From positions 7,424 through 14,957 of the forward strand of contig JALHDK010000095.1 in assembly GCA_022838965.1 (NCBI GenBank): DNA of 7,534 nt. Direction: 5' to 3'. Shown piece after piece: positions 1 to 5,438 of the stretch. The notes under the pieces are model-generated. The model saw nothing but the letters and a program-made list of their open reading frames with translations. It made no database searches and had not been told where the DNA came from. Positions within the stretch are counted from its first letter, which is position 1; each line of letters starts with the position of its first letter. This stretch comes from Actinomycetales bacterium (GTDB lineage Bacteria > Actinomycetota > Actinomycetes > Actinomycetales > Actinomycetaceae). The translations under genes and the position numbers were made by a program.

Positions 1-4
1 GTGA

Positions 5-10
5 CCTCCT
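5..10 (-). promoter_or_regulatory. Ribosome binding site of an unseen divergent gene
   Basis: On the minus strand the first ten bases read AGGAGGTCAC, a full consensus Shine-Dalgarno core four bases from the window edge. At usual spacing a start codon would lie one to five bases outside. This suggests that a minus-strand gene begins just left of the window and is divergent from the gene at 209. The gene itself cannot be seen. In this arrangement a transcriptional regulator would be unsurprising, but nothing here shows it. Confidence 0.55.
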
Positions 11-87
11 GTCTGGGTCTCGGGGCCCTGCGCCCTGAGCTCGATCGGCCACAGGCTCTCACGCCCTGGCAAATGGCGGGGGAACGT

Positions 88-105
88 GGCCTGAATCACA
101 GGCTA
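88..105. promoter_or_regulatory. Inverted repeat in divergent intergenic region
   Basis: GGCCTG-AATCA-CAGGCTA contains perfect 5-bp arms, GCCTG and CAGGC, around a 5-nt spacer. It lies about midway between the presumed minus-strand gene at the left edge and the start at 209, where a regulator operator would be expected. A second, imperfect palindrome, GGGTCTGAGGCCC, follows at 111-123. No convincing -35/-10 pair was found in 11-208 on either strand, and no other gene or RNA was recognised there. An operator role is inference. Confidence 0.25.
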
Positions 106-208
106 ACGACGGGTCTGAGGCCCGGGACGTGGATCATTGCGGCGAATCGGTAACGGCGGACCGCGTGCTTGGATGGGAAGCGAGAGGACAGGGGAAGGGG
201 AACACCAA

Positions 209-1108
209 ATGAGAGCCGTTCGATTCACCCGCCACGGAGGTCCCGAGGTGCTCGAGCTCGTGGACGTTCCGGAGCCACACGCCGGTCCGGGCCGCGTGCG
301 GATCCGCGTGGGGGCCGCAGCGGTCAACCCCTACGACTGGAAGGTTCGCAGCGGCGCGCTCTCGAACCGGCCGCTGGAGCGGCCCGTCATCACCGGTCAG
401 GAGGCCGCCGGCGTCGTCGACGAGGTGGGCGACGGCGTGACGGACGTGGCAGTTGGCGACCCCGTGTTCGGGCCCGCCGTCGGGGGAGCGGCGGCGGAGT
501 TCGCGGTGCTTGCCCACTGGGCGCGCCAGCCCGAGGGGGTGGGGGTGGTGGAGGCCAGCGGCCTGGCGGTGGTCTCGGAGACGGCCGAGAGGTGTCTGCG
601 GCACTGCGGCGTGCCGCGGGGAGGGACGATCGTGGTGCACGGTGCTGCGGGCGGGGTGGGTCAGGCGGCGATACAGCTCGCCCGGGAGCGCGGTCTGTCG
701 GTGATCGGCACCGCGCGGGAGGTGAACCACGGACTGCTGCGCTCCCTGGGAGCCGTGCCGACCACCTATGGTCCCGGACTCCCCGGGCGGATCGCGGCCC
801 TGGCCCCGCGAGGAGTGGACGGCGTGATCGATGCCGCAGGGACGCAACTCGACGATCTGCTCGCGGTGGTGCGGTCACCCCGGCTCGTGGTCAGCATCGC
901 CAACGACGCGGCTGCCGACGCCGGGGCGATCCTGACGTTCGGCGGCGCCGACTCCGCGTGGGACGTGCTGCCGCGGATCGCGGAGCTGGCGGCCGCGGGG
1001 AAGTACCTGGTCCGCGTCGAGGCCGTGTTCCCCCTGGCGGAGGCAGCCGCGGCGCACCGGTTGAGTGAGTCGCGGAGGGCCACCGGGAAGATCGTGCTGG
1101 TGCCCTGA
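209..1108 (+). CDS. Zinc-free medium-chain dehydrogenase (NADPH:quinone reductase-like)
   Basis: This 299-residue protein belongs to the quinone oxidoreductase branch of the medium-chain dehydrogenase/reductase superfamily. These are cytosolic NAD(P)H-dependent enzymes that reduce quinones or activated double bonds. The N-terminal GroES-like domain begins MRAVRFTRHGGPEVLEL and carries the family's VNPYDWKVRSG stretch near residues 39-49 and GQEAAGVV near 63-70. The Rossmann nucleotide loop is HGAAGGVGQAAIQLA at about 144-158. The C-terminus ends in the typical TGKIVLVP. The Cys/His zinc ligands of alcohol dehydrogenases are absent, as expected for this branch. It is slightly shorter than the usual 310-330 residues. 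The ATG at 209 was chosen because a GGGGAAGGGG ribosome binding site ends 8 nt upstream and homology begins there; the frame is open further upstream without such support. The substrate is unknown. Confidence 0.9.
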   Translation: MRAVRFTRHGGPEVLELVDVPEPHAGPGRVRIRVGAAAVNPYDWKVRSGALSNRPLERPVITGQEAAGVVDEVGDGVTDVAVGDPVFGPAVGGAAAEFAVLAHWARQPEGVGVVEASGLAVVSETAERCLRHCGVPRGGTIVVHGAAGGVGQAAIQLARERGLSVIGTAREVNHGLLRSLGAVPTTYGPGLPGRIAALAPRGVDGVIDAAGTQLDDLLAVVRSPRLVVSIANDAAADAGAILTFGGADSAWDVLPRIAELAAAGKYLVRVEAVFPLAEAAAAHRLSESRRATGKIVLVP

Positions 1109-1110
1109 CA

Positions 1111-1128
1111 GGTGGGCAGTCGTCCACC
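1111..1128 (+). terminator. Hairpin after the quinone reductase-like gene
   Basis: GGTGGGC-AGTC-GTCCACC can fold into a 7-bp stem (one G-U pair) with a 4-nt loop, starting 2 nt after the TGA of the upstream gene. No T-tract follows. In high-GC actinobacteria, terminators often lack a clear U-run, so this is a reasonable but weak candidate. A promoter-like sequence follows 39 nt later, consistent with a transcription boundary. Confidence 0.4.
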
Positions 1129-1153
1129 ATGCGGACAAACTCCTGCGCCGTCT

Positions 1154-1172
1154 GGGACCTTTGCCCTATGGT
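1154..1172 (+). promoter_or_regulatory. DosR-box-like motif with adjacent -10 element
   Basis: GGGACCTTTGCCC at 1154-1166 resembles the half-palindromic sites bound by the hypoxia/NO response regulator DosR (DevR) in actinobacteria, whose sites pair GGGAC with a GnCCC half. It is one base short of the GGGACCTTTGGCCC form. Immediately after it comes TATGGT (1167-1172), which fits a TAnnnT -10 box; start of transcription would be near 1179. No good -35 is present, consistent with an activator-dependent promoter. The box lies unusually close to the -10, so the regulatory claim is tentative. Confidence 0.35.
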
Positions 1173-1238
1173 GGGCGGCACCGAGACAGGGCCCGCGCCG
1201 CTGACGGCGACGAGCCGGAACCCCGATGGGAGGATCGC

Positions 1239-1370
1239 ATGACTCACCGCCATGACGAGTCCTTCGCCCCCGTCCTCCCCGCGACCCGGCCCGGCACGAT
1301 CCGCCGTGCCTCCGGCCGCCGCGGCTCCTGTCCCCCGGCACGGCCCCGCCGAATGCCCGCCGCGGCTTGA
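1239..1370 (+). CDS. Small ORF of unknown function upstream of osmC-like gene
   Basis: A 43-codon ORF starts at an ATG preceded by GGGAGG at 1228-1233 with 5-nt spacing, one of the strongest ribosome binding sites in the window. The peptide begins MTHRHDESFAPVLPATRPG and becomes rich in Arg, Pro and Ala, ending MPAAA. It matches no family I recognise and has no membrane segment or signal peptide. It sits about 60 nt downstream of a possible promoter and 133 nt before the OsmC start, so it could be a leader peptide, a small protein, or a chance ORF in GC-rich DNA. The rest of 1109-1503 holds only the hairpins and promoter motif listed separately. Confidence 0.3.
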   Translation: MTHRHDESFAPVLPATRPGTIRRASGRRGSCPPARPRRMPAAA

Positions 1371-1446
1371 GGCCGCACGTGCCCTGAAGGCGCCGTCGCG
1401 CCGGGCACCACGGGTGATTGATCCCGCCAAGACATGGCATCCCCTT

Positions 1447-1484
1447 GCACGCCCACCGGCGCGCCTTCGCCGGTGTGGTCGTGC
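1447..1484 (+). promoter_or_regulatory. Stem-loop in the osmC leader
   Basis: A perfect 8-bp stem, CACCGGCG (1454-1461) with CGCCGGTG (1468-1475), closes a CGCCTT loop. It is extended, across short bulges, by GCACG (1447-1451) pairing with CGTGC (1480-1484). The structure ends about 20 nt before the ATG at 1504, and the weak ribosome binding site (GAGAAAG, about 1490-1496) lies just beyond it. There is no T-tract. It could modulate translation or transcript stability of the OsmC gene; alternatively it is a protein-binding palindrome. Confidence 0.4.
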
Positions 1485-1503
1485 CGCACGAGAAAGCACT
1501 GAC

Positions 1504-1992
1504 ATGACCACTGTTGAGACCCGCACGTCCACTCTGCACGCAACCACCCCGCGACCCCTCACCCTCCACGCCACCGGCGCCTGGCAGGGCAGCTACCGGA
1601 CCGACGTCGCCGCGCGCGACTTCACCTTCACCGTCGCGGAACCCGAGACACTCGGCGGCGACGACGCCGGCCCCAACCCCCTCGAATACGTCCTCGGTGG
1701 CTTCCAGGGATGCGTCGCCGTCGTCGTCGAGACGATCGCGAAGGAGCGCGGCATCGACGTGCGCGACATCCGGCTCGGCGTCTCCGGAACGATCGACCTG
1801 CGCGGCTTTCTCGGCGTGCCCGGGGTGTCGCCGTCATTCCAGTCGATCCGGGGTTGGGTGAGGGTGTACGGCGACCTGGACACCGCCGCCTTCGAGGATC
1901 TGGTCGCGGAGACGGAGCGGCGGTGCCCGGTGTTCAACCTGTTCCGCGACGCGGGGGTTACGCCCGAGATCGAGTGGACACTGAACGTCTGA
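1504..1992 (+). CDS. OsmC family protein (thiol peroxidase-like)
   Basis: A 162-residue cytosolic protein of the OsmC/Ohr fold, whose members reduce organic hydroperoxides through a redox-active cysteine pair. The first cysteine, C70, sits in NPLEYVLGGFQGCVAVVVET, at the start of the long central helix. The second, C141, is in ERRCPVFNL, matching the family's CPV motif. The sequence between them is consistent with the OsmC beta-sheet core. Length matches the less-characterised OsmC branch (YhfA-like) rather than Ohr proper, so the physiological peroxide is uncertain. The ATG at 1504 was chosen because homology starts soon after it; the frame is open back to 1252, but that extension is low-complexity Pro/Ala/Arg sequence. 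It is convergent with the SDR gene, with stops 11 bp apart. Confidence 0.88.
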   Translation: MTTVETRTSTLHATTPRPLTLHATGAWQGSYRTDVAARDFTFTVAEPETLGGDDAGPNPLEYVLGGFQGCVAVVVETIAKERGIDVRDIRLGVSGTIDLRGFLGVPGVSPSFQSIRGWVRVYGDLDTAAFEDLVAETERRCPVFNLFRDAGVTPEIEWTLNV

Positions 1993-2017
1993 CGGTCCCG
2001 GCCTCAGAAGGCGTCAG
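1989..2017. terminator. Possible bidirectional terminator at convergent stops
   Basis: Outer arms CTGAC (1989-1993) and GTCAG (2013-2017) pair around an inner GCCT-CAGA-AGGC stem-loop (2001-2012), with a 7-nt one-sided bulge. The structure lies over both stop codons: the osmC-like TGA is in the left arm and the SDR stop is in the inner loop region. It could terminate both converging transcripts. There is no T-tract on either strand. Confidence 0.3.
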
Positions 2018-2669
2018 CGGGCACCAGGGACTCGCCTGCTTCGATGGCCTCCACGATCCGTTCGGCGACCGCGCGGGGCGCGAGGCCGCGCGGCATGCGC
2101 GGCGCCACACCCGCGAGCGGTCGGGTGGCGAGACCGGTCTCCGTGTGGGGCGGCTGCGCGTCGCACACCAGAACCCCGGTGCGCCTCAACTCCCGGCCGA
2201 GGGCCTCGAGGCCCGCGGCGAGGGCGGCCTTGGACGCCGAGTAGGCCGCCATGCCGGGCATCGGCATGGCGGCCACCACCCCGGAGATCGCCACGAGGAA
2301 GCCCCGCGTCTCCCGCAGCGCGGGCGCCACCCGCCTGGCGAGCCACAGGGGACCGACCACATTGGTCAGGAAGAGCTCCTCCACCACCACGTCGTCGGTG
2401 TCCTCAAGGTTCCCGAACGCGACCACGCCCGTCGCGATCACGACGCCGTCGAGCCGCCCGTGCCGTCCCCGGACGTGGGAGACCAGGACATCTCCCGCCT
2501 CGGGGTCCCTGATGTCGAGGCGAAGCTCGGCCGACCGGCCGGCGGTGACGACCGTCGCCCCGCGTGCGCGGAGCACGTCGGCAATGTCGCGTCCGAGACC
2601 ACCGGTTCCGACGACGGCGACGATGCATCCCTCAAGCTGGCGGCGCGTGCCACGAGAAGCTGTGCTCAT
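2004..2669 (-). CDS. Short-chain dehydrogenase/reductase (SDR)
   Basis: A 221-residue classical-type SDR, an NAD(P)(H)-dependent oxidoreductase acting on an unknown alcohol or carbonyl substrate. The Rossmann fold begins at residue 14; the cofactor loop is GTGGLGRDI (21-29), a variant of TGxxxGxG. LDIRD (51-55) fits the acidic-residue region that contacts adenine. IATGVV (78-83) stands in place of the NNAG motif. The full catalytic tetrad is visible: N103, S129, Y143 and K147 (YSASK). QPPHTET (about 171-177) matches the PPGxxxT segment after the active site. It is shorter than the typical 250 residues, with a reduced substrate loop. It follows DUF2853 by 40 bp on the same strand but appears to have its own promoter. 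The ATG has no Shine-Dalgarno sequence, consistent with leaderless translation. Confidence 0.9.
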   Translation of the reverse strand: MSTASRGTRRQLEGCIVAVVGTGGLGRDIADVLRARGATVVTAGRSAELRLDIRDPEAGDVLVSHVRGRHGRLDGVVIATGVVAFGNLEDTDDVVVEELFLTNVVGPLWLARRVAPALRETRGFLVAISGVVAAMPMPGMAAYSASKAALAAGLEALGRELRRTGVLVCDAQPPHTETGLATRPLAGVAPRMPRGLAPRAVAERIVEAIEAGESLVPADAF

Positions 2670-2676
2670 GACGTGA

Positions 2677-2682
2677 GGTATA
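2677..2682 (-). promoter_or_regulatory. Candidate -10 box for leaderless SDR transcript
   Basis: On the minus strand TATACC lies 7 nt before the ATG at 2669, so transcription would begin at or next to the A of the start codon. It matches four of six bases of TATAAT. No ribosome binding site is present between it and the ATG, which supports leaderless initiation. No clear -35 was found. Confidence 0.45.
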
Positions 2683-2709
2683 TCGCGCCCGCGCCGGTGG
2701 TGCGCGCCG

Positions 2710-3033
2710 TCAGGCCTTGCGGAAGAGGTCGAGCTTCCCGAAGTGTTCCGCGAGCAGGTAGTACGCGGTGACCCGGTTGTGGCGGTGACCGCCCTTCATC
2801 TTCTGCCCGACTGCCGCGATCGCCGCGTCCAGTGTCGCGTCATCCTCGGTGAGCGCGAGCTTCTTCTTGAGGAATCCCTCGCGGACCCGGGTGGTCTCCG
2901 CCTCATCCGTGAAGGAGAGGAGGGAGGAGTCCTGCTTGCGCAACGCGATCCCCAGTTGGCGGACGATCCCGGCGATGACTGCGTCGTCGGCGTCCGGTGC
3001 GTACTTCTTGACGTCAGCTGCCCAATCGGCCAT
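2710..3033 (-). CDS. DUF2853 family protein
   Basis: A 107-residue cytosolic protein that I recognise as DUF2853, a small all-alpha family of unknown function. Hallmarks are DVKKYA (7-12), IVRQLGIALRKQDSSLLS (23-40), FLKKKLAL (54-61), a run of evenly spaced Ala and acidic residues, and the highly typical C-terminal RVTAYYLLAEHFGKLDLF (87-104). The length is as expected and there is no signal peptide or membrane segment. The ATG at 3033 has only a weak G-rich ribosome binding site (GGGG, about 5 nt away). The leader carries a strong hairpin. It is divergent from the K+ channel gene and lies 40 bp upstream of the SDR on the same strand. No function can be assigned from sequence. Confidence 0.88.
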   Translation of the reverse strand: MADWAADVKKYAPDADDAVIAGIVRQLGIALRKQDSSLLSFTDEAETTRVREGFLKKKLALTEDDATLDAAIAAVGQKMKGGHRHNRVTAYYLLAEHFGKLDLFRKA

Positions 3034-3052
3034 CTCAACCCCAATCCCGCTG

Positions 3053-3076
3053 GCGAGGGGCGCCGTCGCCCCTCGC
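3053..3076 (-). promoter_or_regulatory. Perfect 10-bp hairpin in DUF2853 5' leader
   Basis: GCGAGGGGCG (3053-3062) and CGCCCCTCGC (3067-3076) form a perfect inverted repeat around a 4-nt loop, nine of ten pairs being G-C. On the minus-strand transcript it ends 19 nt before the DUF2853 ATG. If the -10 at 3084-3089 is real, the predicted start (A at 3077) abuts the stem, giving a 5'-terminal hairpin. Such structures can stabilise mRNA or restrict initiation; an operator for a dimeric repressor is the alternative. No T-tract follows, so a terminator is unlikely. Confidence 0.5.
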
Positions 3077-3083
3077 TCCCCTC

Positions 3084-3089
3084 ATCGTA
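3084..3089 (-). promoter_or_regulatory. Candidate -10 box for DUF2853
   Basis: TACGAT on the minus strand fits TAnnnT. Transcription would start about 6-7 nt downstream, at 3076-3077, a purine next to the leader hairpin. No convincing -35 is present. Confidence 0.35.
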
Positions 3090-3149
3090 GAACCCGGCTC
3101 GCATGCCGAGGCGGGAACGGAATCCGTGTGTGCGCGAATCTCGTCGCAG

Positions 3150-3155
3150 TAGGGT
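3150..3155 (+). promoter_or_regulatory. Candidate -10 box for leaderless K+ channel transcript
   Basis: TAGGGT fits TAnnnT and lies exactly 6 nt before the GTG at 3162, the spacing expected for a transcript beginning at the start codon. It also argues against the in-frame GTG at 3156, which would lie between the -10 and the transcription start. The AGGG within it could instead act as a weak ribosome binding site, which again favours 3162. Confidence 0.45.
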
Positions 3156-3161
3156 GTGCGC

Positions 3162-4187
3162 GTGGTCAGCCGATCGTCGGGGCGGATCTCGCGGCGGCGC
3201 GCCGACGCGGTTCCCCGGCATGTGCGACTGTGGTTCCTGGCCGTCATTCTCATCGCCGCGATCGGCACGGTGGGCTACATGGTGCTCGAGGGCTGGAGCC
3301 TCTCGGACGCGGCCTACATGGCGGTCATCACGCTCACCACGGTGGGGTACCGCGAAGTCAACGACATGGACACGGTGGGTCGCATCTGGACGATGCTGGT
3401 CGCGATCGCCGGGGTGGGCGTCCTCTTCGGGACGGTGGGCATCGTGGCCGAGGCGGTGCTGGCCGAGGCGGCGAGCGGCAAGAGGGAGGCACGGGTGATG
3501 CGTCACCAGATCGAGGAGCTCCGGGACCACTTCGTCGTGTGCGGCTACGGCCGGGTGGGATCCATGGTGTCCCGCGAGCTGGTTCGGGACGGCCACGCCG
3601 TCGTCGTCATCGACGTCCGGCCGGAGTCGCTGGTCACGGCCGCCGCTGACGGGCTGCTGACCGTGACGGGGGACGGCACCACCGACGCGGTCCTCATCCA
3701 GGCCGGCGTGGCCCGCGCCCGCGGGCTCGTCAGCTGCATCGACTCCGACGCCAACAATGTCTACGTGACCCTCTCGGCGCGCGCCCTCAACCCGGGCCTC
3801 TTCATTGTGGCGCGCGCGGGCGCGGAGGGCGCCGACCTGAAGCTCCTGCAGGCGGGCGCCAACCGGGTGGTCTCGCCCTACACCATGGCCGGGCGACGGA
3901 TCGCGGAACTTGCCCTGCGGCCGCGTGTGGTGGAGTTCATCGACGCGGCGATGTCCCGTGGTGATCTCGCCTTCACGATGGAGGAGGTGGAGGTCCGTCC
4001 CGGTGGTCAGCTCGACGGCCGGTCCGTCGGCGACCTGCGGGCCCGGGGAGTGTTCACCCTCGCCGTGGTGGACCAGGGCGGCGGGTATCGCGCGAATCCG
4101 GCCGACGACGAGGTCCTCGAGGCCGGCGAGCACCTGATCGTCTCGGGAGCGGCCACCGAACTGCGCGAGCTCAGCCGGGAGGCCTGA
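3162..4187 (+). CDS. Two-helix potassium channel with cytosolic RCK (TrkA-N/C) module
   Basis: A 341-residue membrane protein with the ion-channel-2 plus TrkA-N/TrkA-C layout of MthK-type K+ channels. After a short Arg-rich cytosolic N-terminus comes TM1 at about 23-43. The pore helix and filter follow at about 52-66 (TLTTVGYREV), then TM2 at about 74-97. The RCK domain starts at VVCGYGRVG (125-133), a GxGxxG dinucleotide loop, with the acidic residue D151 ending beta-2. A TrkA-C domain occupies roughly 270-341. Such channels conduct K+ and are gated by ligands binding the RCK ring. The filter reads TVGYRE instead of TVGYGD/E; this GYRE variant occurs in a subset of bacterial TrkA-linked channels. 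The GTG at 3162 was chosen from its spacing to the -10; GTG 3156 would add two residues. A separate leaderless antiporter gene follows 60 bp later. Confidence 0.9.
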   Translation: MVSRSSGRISRRRADAVPRHVRLWFLAVILIAAIGTVGYMVLEGWSLSDAAYMAVITLTTVGYREVNDMDTVGRIWTMLVAIAGVGVLFGTVGIVAEAVLAEAASGKREARVMRHQIEELRDHFVVCGYGRVGSMVSRELVRDGHAVVVIDVRPESLVTAAADGLLTVTGDGTTDAVLIQAGVARARGLVSCIDSDANNVYVTLSARALNPGLFIVARAGAEGADLKLLQAGANRVVSPYTMAGRRIAELALRPRVVEFIDAAMSRGDLAFTMEEVEVRPGGQLDGRSVGDLRARGVFTLAVVDQGGGYRANPADDEVLEAGEHLIVSGAATELRELSREA

Positions 4188-4205
4188 CGCGGGGTGTCCG
4201 CGCCC

Positions 4206-4215
4206 TCCGGCCGGA
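4206..4215. repeat. Perfect 10-bp palindrome upstream of antiporter promoter
   Basis: TCCGGCCGGA is a perfect palindrome between the channel stop and the antiporter start, overlapping the place where a -35 would lie for the -10 at 4235. It may be an operator, but short GC palindromes are frequent in such DNA. Confidence 0.2.
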
Positions 4216-4234
4216 CCAGTGGCGACGCCCGGGT

Positions 4235-4240
4235 TAGACT
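4235..4240 (+). promoter_or_regulatory. Candidate -10 box for leaderless antiporter transcript
   Basis: TAGACT matches TAnnnT and lies 7 nt before GTG 4248, so the mRNA would begin at the start codon. It separates transcription of the antiporter from that of the channel 60 bp upstream, although readthrough is possible. Confidence 0.5.
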
Positions 4241-4247
4241 CGCGAGG

Positions 4248-5438
4248 GTGACCGTTCTCACCGTTCTCCTGCTGCTCGGAGGCTTGGCCGCCCTGGTCGC
4301 CGGCGGGGAGGTGCTCGTGCGCGGGGCCAGCGGGCTGGCGCGCGCATTCGGAATGTCTCCGCTCATCGTCGGACTCACCGTGGTGGCTGCCGCGACCTCG
4401 GCGCCGGAGCTGGCCGTGACCGTGGACGCCACCCTTTCCGGCAGTCCGGGCCTCGCCCTCGGCAACGTGGTGGGGAGCAACATTGCAAACGTGTTGCTGG
4501 TCCTGGGCGCGTCGGCGCTGGTCCTGCCACTGGCGGTCAGCTCGCAACTGATCCGTGCCGACATCCCGGTCCTTGCGGGCATGTCCATCCTCATGATGCT
4601 CCTCGCCCTCGACGGCTCCATCTCCCGGGCGGACGGCGTGGTGCTCGTCACCCTGGTGGCGGCCTACGTCGCGACGCTCGTCATCGTGGCGCGCCGTCGG
4701 GCCGCCACGGCCAACGGGAATGCCGAAGGGGGAGCGACGGACCCGTCCCGCGGGGAGCCCGCGGGGACCTCCGCGGGCAAGCGCCTCCTGCGCGACGTGG
4801 CGCTGGTGGTGGTGGGCGTGGGGTTGCTCGTCCTCGGCGCCCGCTGGCTGGTACGGGCCGCGACGGAGGTGGCCCAGTCCTTCGGAGTCAGCGACCTCGT
4901 GATCGGATTGACGGTGGTCGCTGTGGGCACCTCGCTTCCGGAGATGGCAACCTCGGTGATGGCCGCCATCCGCGGCGAGCGGGAGATGGCCGTGGGCAAC
5001 GTGGCCGGCAGCAACATCTTCAACCTGGGGATGGTCCTCGGACTGGCGGCAGCGATCTCTCCCGAGGGGGTGCCCGTCGGCCGGGCCGCGATCGTCTTCG
5101 ACATCCCCTTCATGGTGGCGGTGGCACTCGCGGTCCTGCCCGTGGCCTTCACGGGCTTCGCGATCAGTCGTCTGGAAGGCGCCCTCTTCGTCGGGTACTA
5201 CGTGGCCTACACGGCGTTTCTGCTGCTCGCCGCAGCGCAGCATGACGCCCTCGAACCGTTCTCGGCGATCATGGCGGGCTTCGTGGCTCCGATCACCGTG
5301 GGATGGATCGTGGTACTCGCGGTCTACGAGCTGGGCGTCAGGCGGGGACGCCAAGCGGTGCGCGCCGAACTGGGGCTCCCCCCGGAGCCCGACGGCTCCG
5401 CGGGGCAGGCCGCGGGGGCTACAGGTAACTCTCCTTGA
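4248..5438 (+). CDS. Calcium/sodium antiporter, CaCA family (YrbG-like)
   Basis: A 396-residue inner-membrane cation exchanger with about ten helices and the two inverted alpha-repeats of the Ca2+/cation antiporter superfamily. Repeat 1 has GLTVVAAATSAPELAVT (42-58) and GNVVGSNIAN (72-81). Repeat 2 has GLTVVAVGTSLPEMATS around the acidic residue E232, followed by GNVAGSNIFN. E54 and E232 are the expected ion-binding glutamates. Repeat 1 has AATSAPE where GTSAPE is usual, a small departure. A hydrophilic loop of about 30 residues, rich in Gly, Ala and Asn, links the halves near 149-180. The C-terminal tail is short and cytosolic. GTG 4248 was chosen because TM1 begins directly there and a -10 sits 7 nt upstream; the frame is open to 4194 but that extension is hydrophilic and covers the promoter. 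The 3' end overlaps the gluconokinase-like gene by 20 bp. Which cation is exchanged is not determined. Confidence 0.92.
   Translation: MTVLTVLLLLGGLAALVAGGEVLVRGASGLARAFGMSPLIVGLTVVAAATSAPELAVTVDATLSGSPGLALGNVVGSNIANVLLVLGASALVLPLAVSSQLIRADIPVLAGMSILMMLLALDGSISRADGVVLVTLVAAYVATLVIVARRRAATANGNAEGGATDPSRGEPAGTSAGKRLLRDVALVVVGVGLLVLGARWLVRAATEVAQSFGVSDLVIGLTVVAVGTSLPEMATSVMAAIRGEREMAVGNVAGSNIFNLGMVLGLAAAISPEGVPVGRAAIVFDIPFMVAVALAVLPVAFTGFAISRLEGALFVGYYVAYTAFLLLAAAQHDALEPFSAIMAGFVAPITVGWIVVLAVYELGVRRGRQAVRAELGLPPEPDGSAGQAAGATGNSP
5373..5390 (-). terminator. Hairpin downstream of the gluconokinase-like gene
   Basis: GGGCTCC-CCCC-GGAGCCC is a perfect 7-bp stem with a 4-nt loop. It lies inside the last codons of the antiporter gene and, on the minus strand, about 29 nt past the kinase stop. 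It may slow or end kinase transcription running into the antiporter. It lacks a T-tract, and its sequence is also constrained by coding (Leu-Pro-Pro-Glu-Pro). Confidence 0.28.

Noticed and set aside
80..106. ECF/SigR-like promoter starting GGGAAC
   Set aside because: The -35-like GGGAAC is not followed by a GTT -10 at the required spacing.
137..208. Upstream start for the quinone reductase-like gene
   Set aside because: It gives no homologous sequence, and the ATG at 209 has a strong, well-spaced ribosome binding site.
1252..1503. N-terminal extension of the OsmC frame to an ATG at 1252
   Set aside because: The added 84 residues are Pro/Ala/Arg-rich with no domain, the OsmC homology starts after 1504, and no good ribosome binding site precedes 1252 in the right register.
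1710..2771. A 353-codon plus-strand open frame overlapping OsmC and the SDR
   Set aside because: It overlaps two clear genes in other frames, has low-complexity Arg/Gly-rich composition, and lacks recognisable motifs.
4194..4247. Upstream start for the antiporter
   Set aside because: The extension is hydrophilic, covers the TAGACT promoter, and would bury TM1, which begins naturally at GTG 4248.
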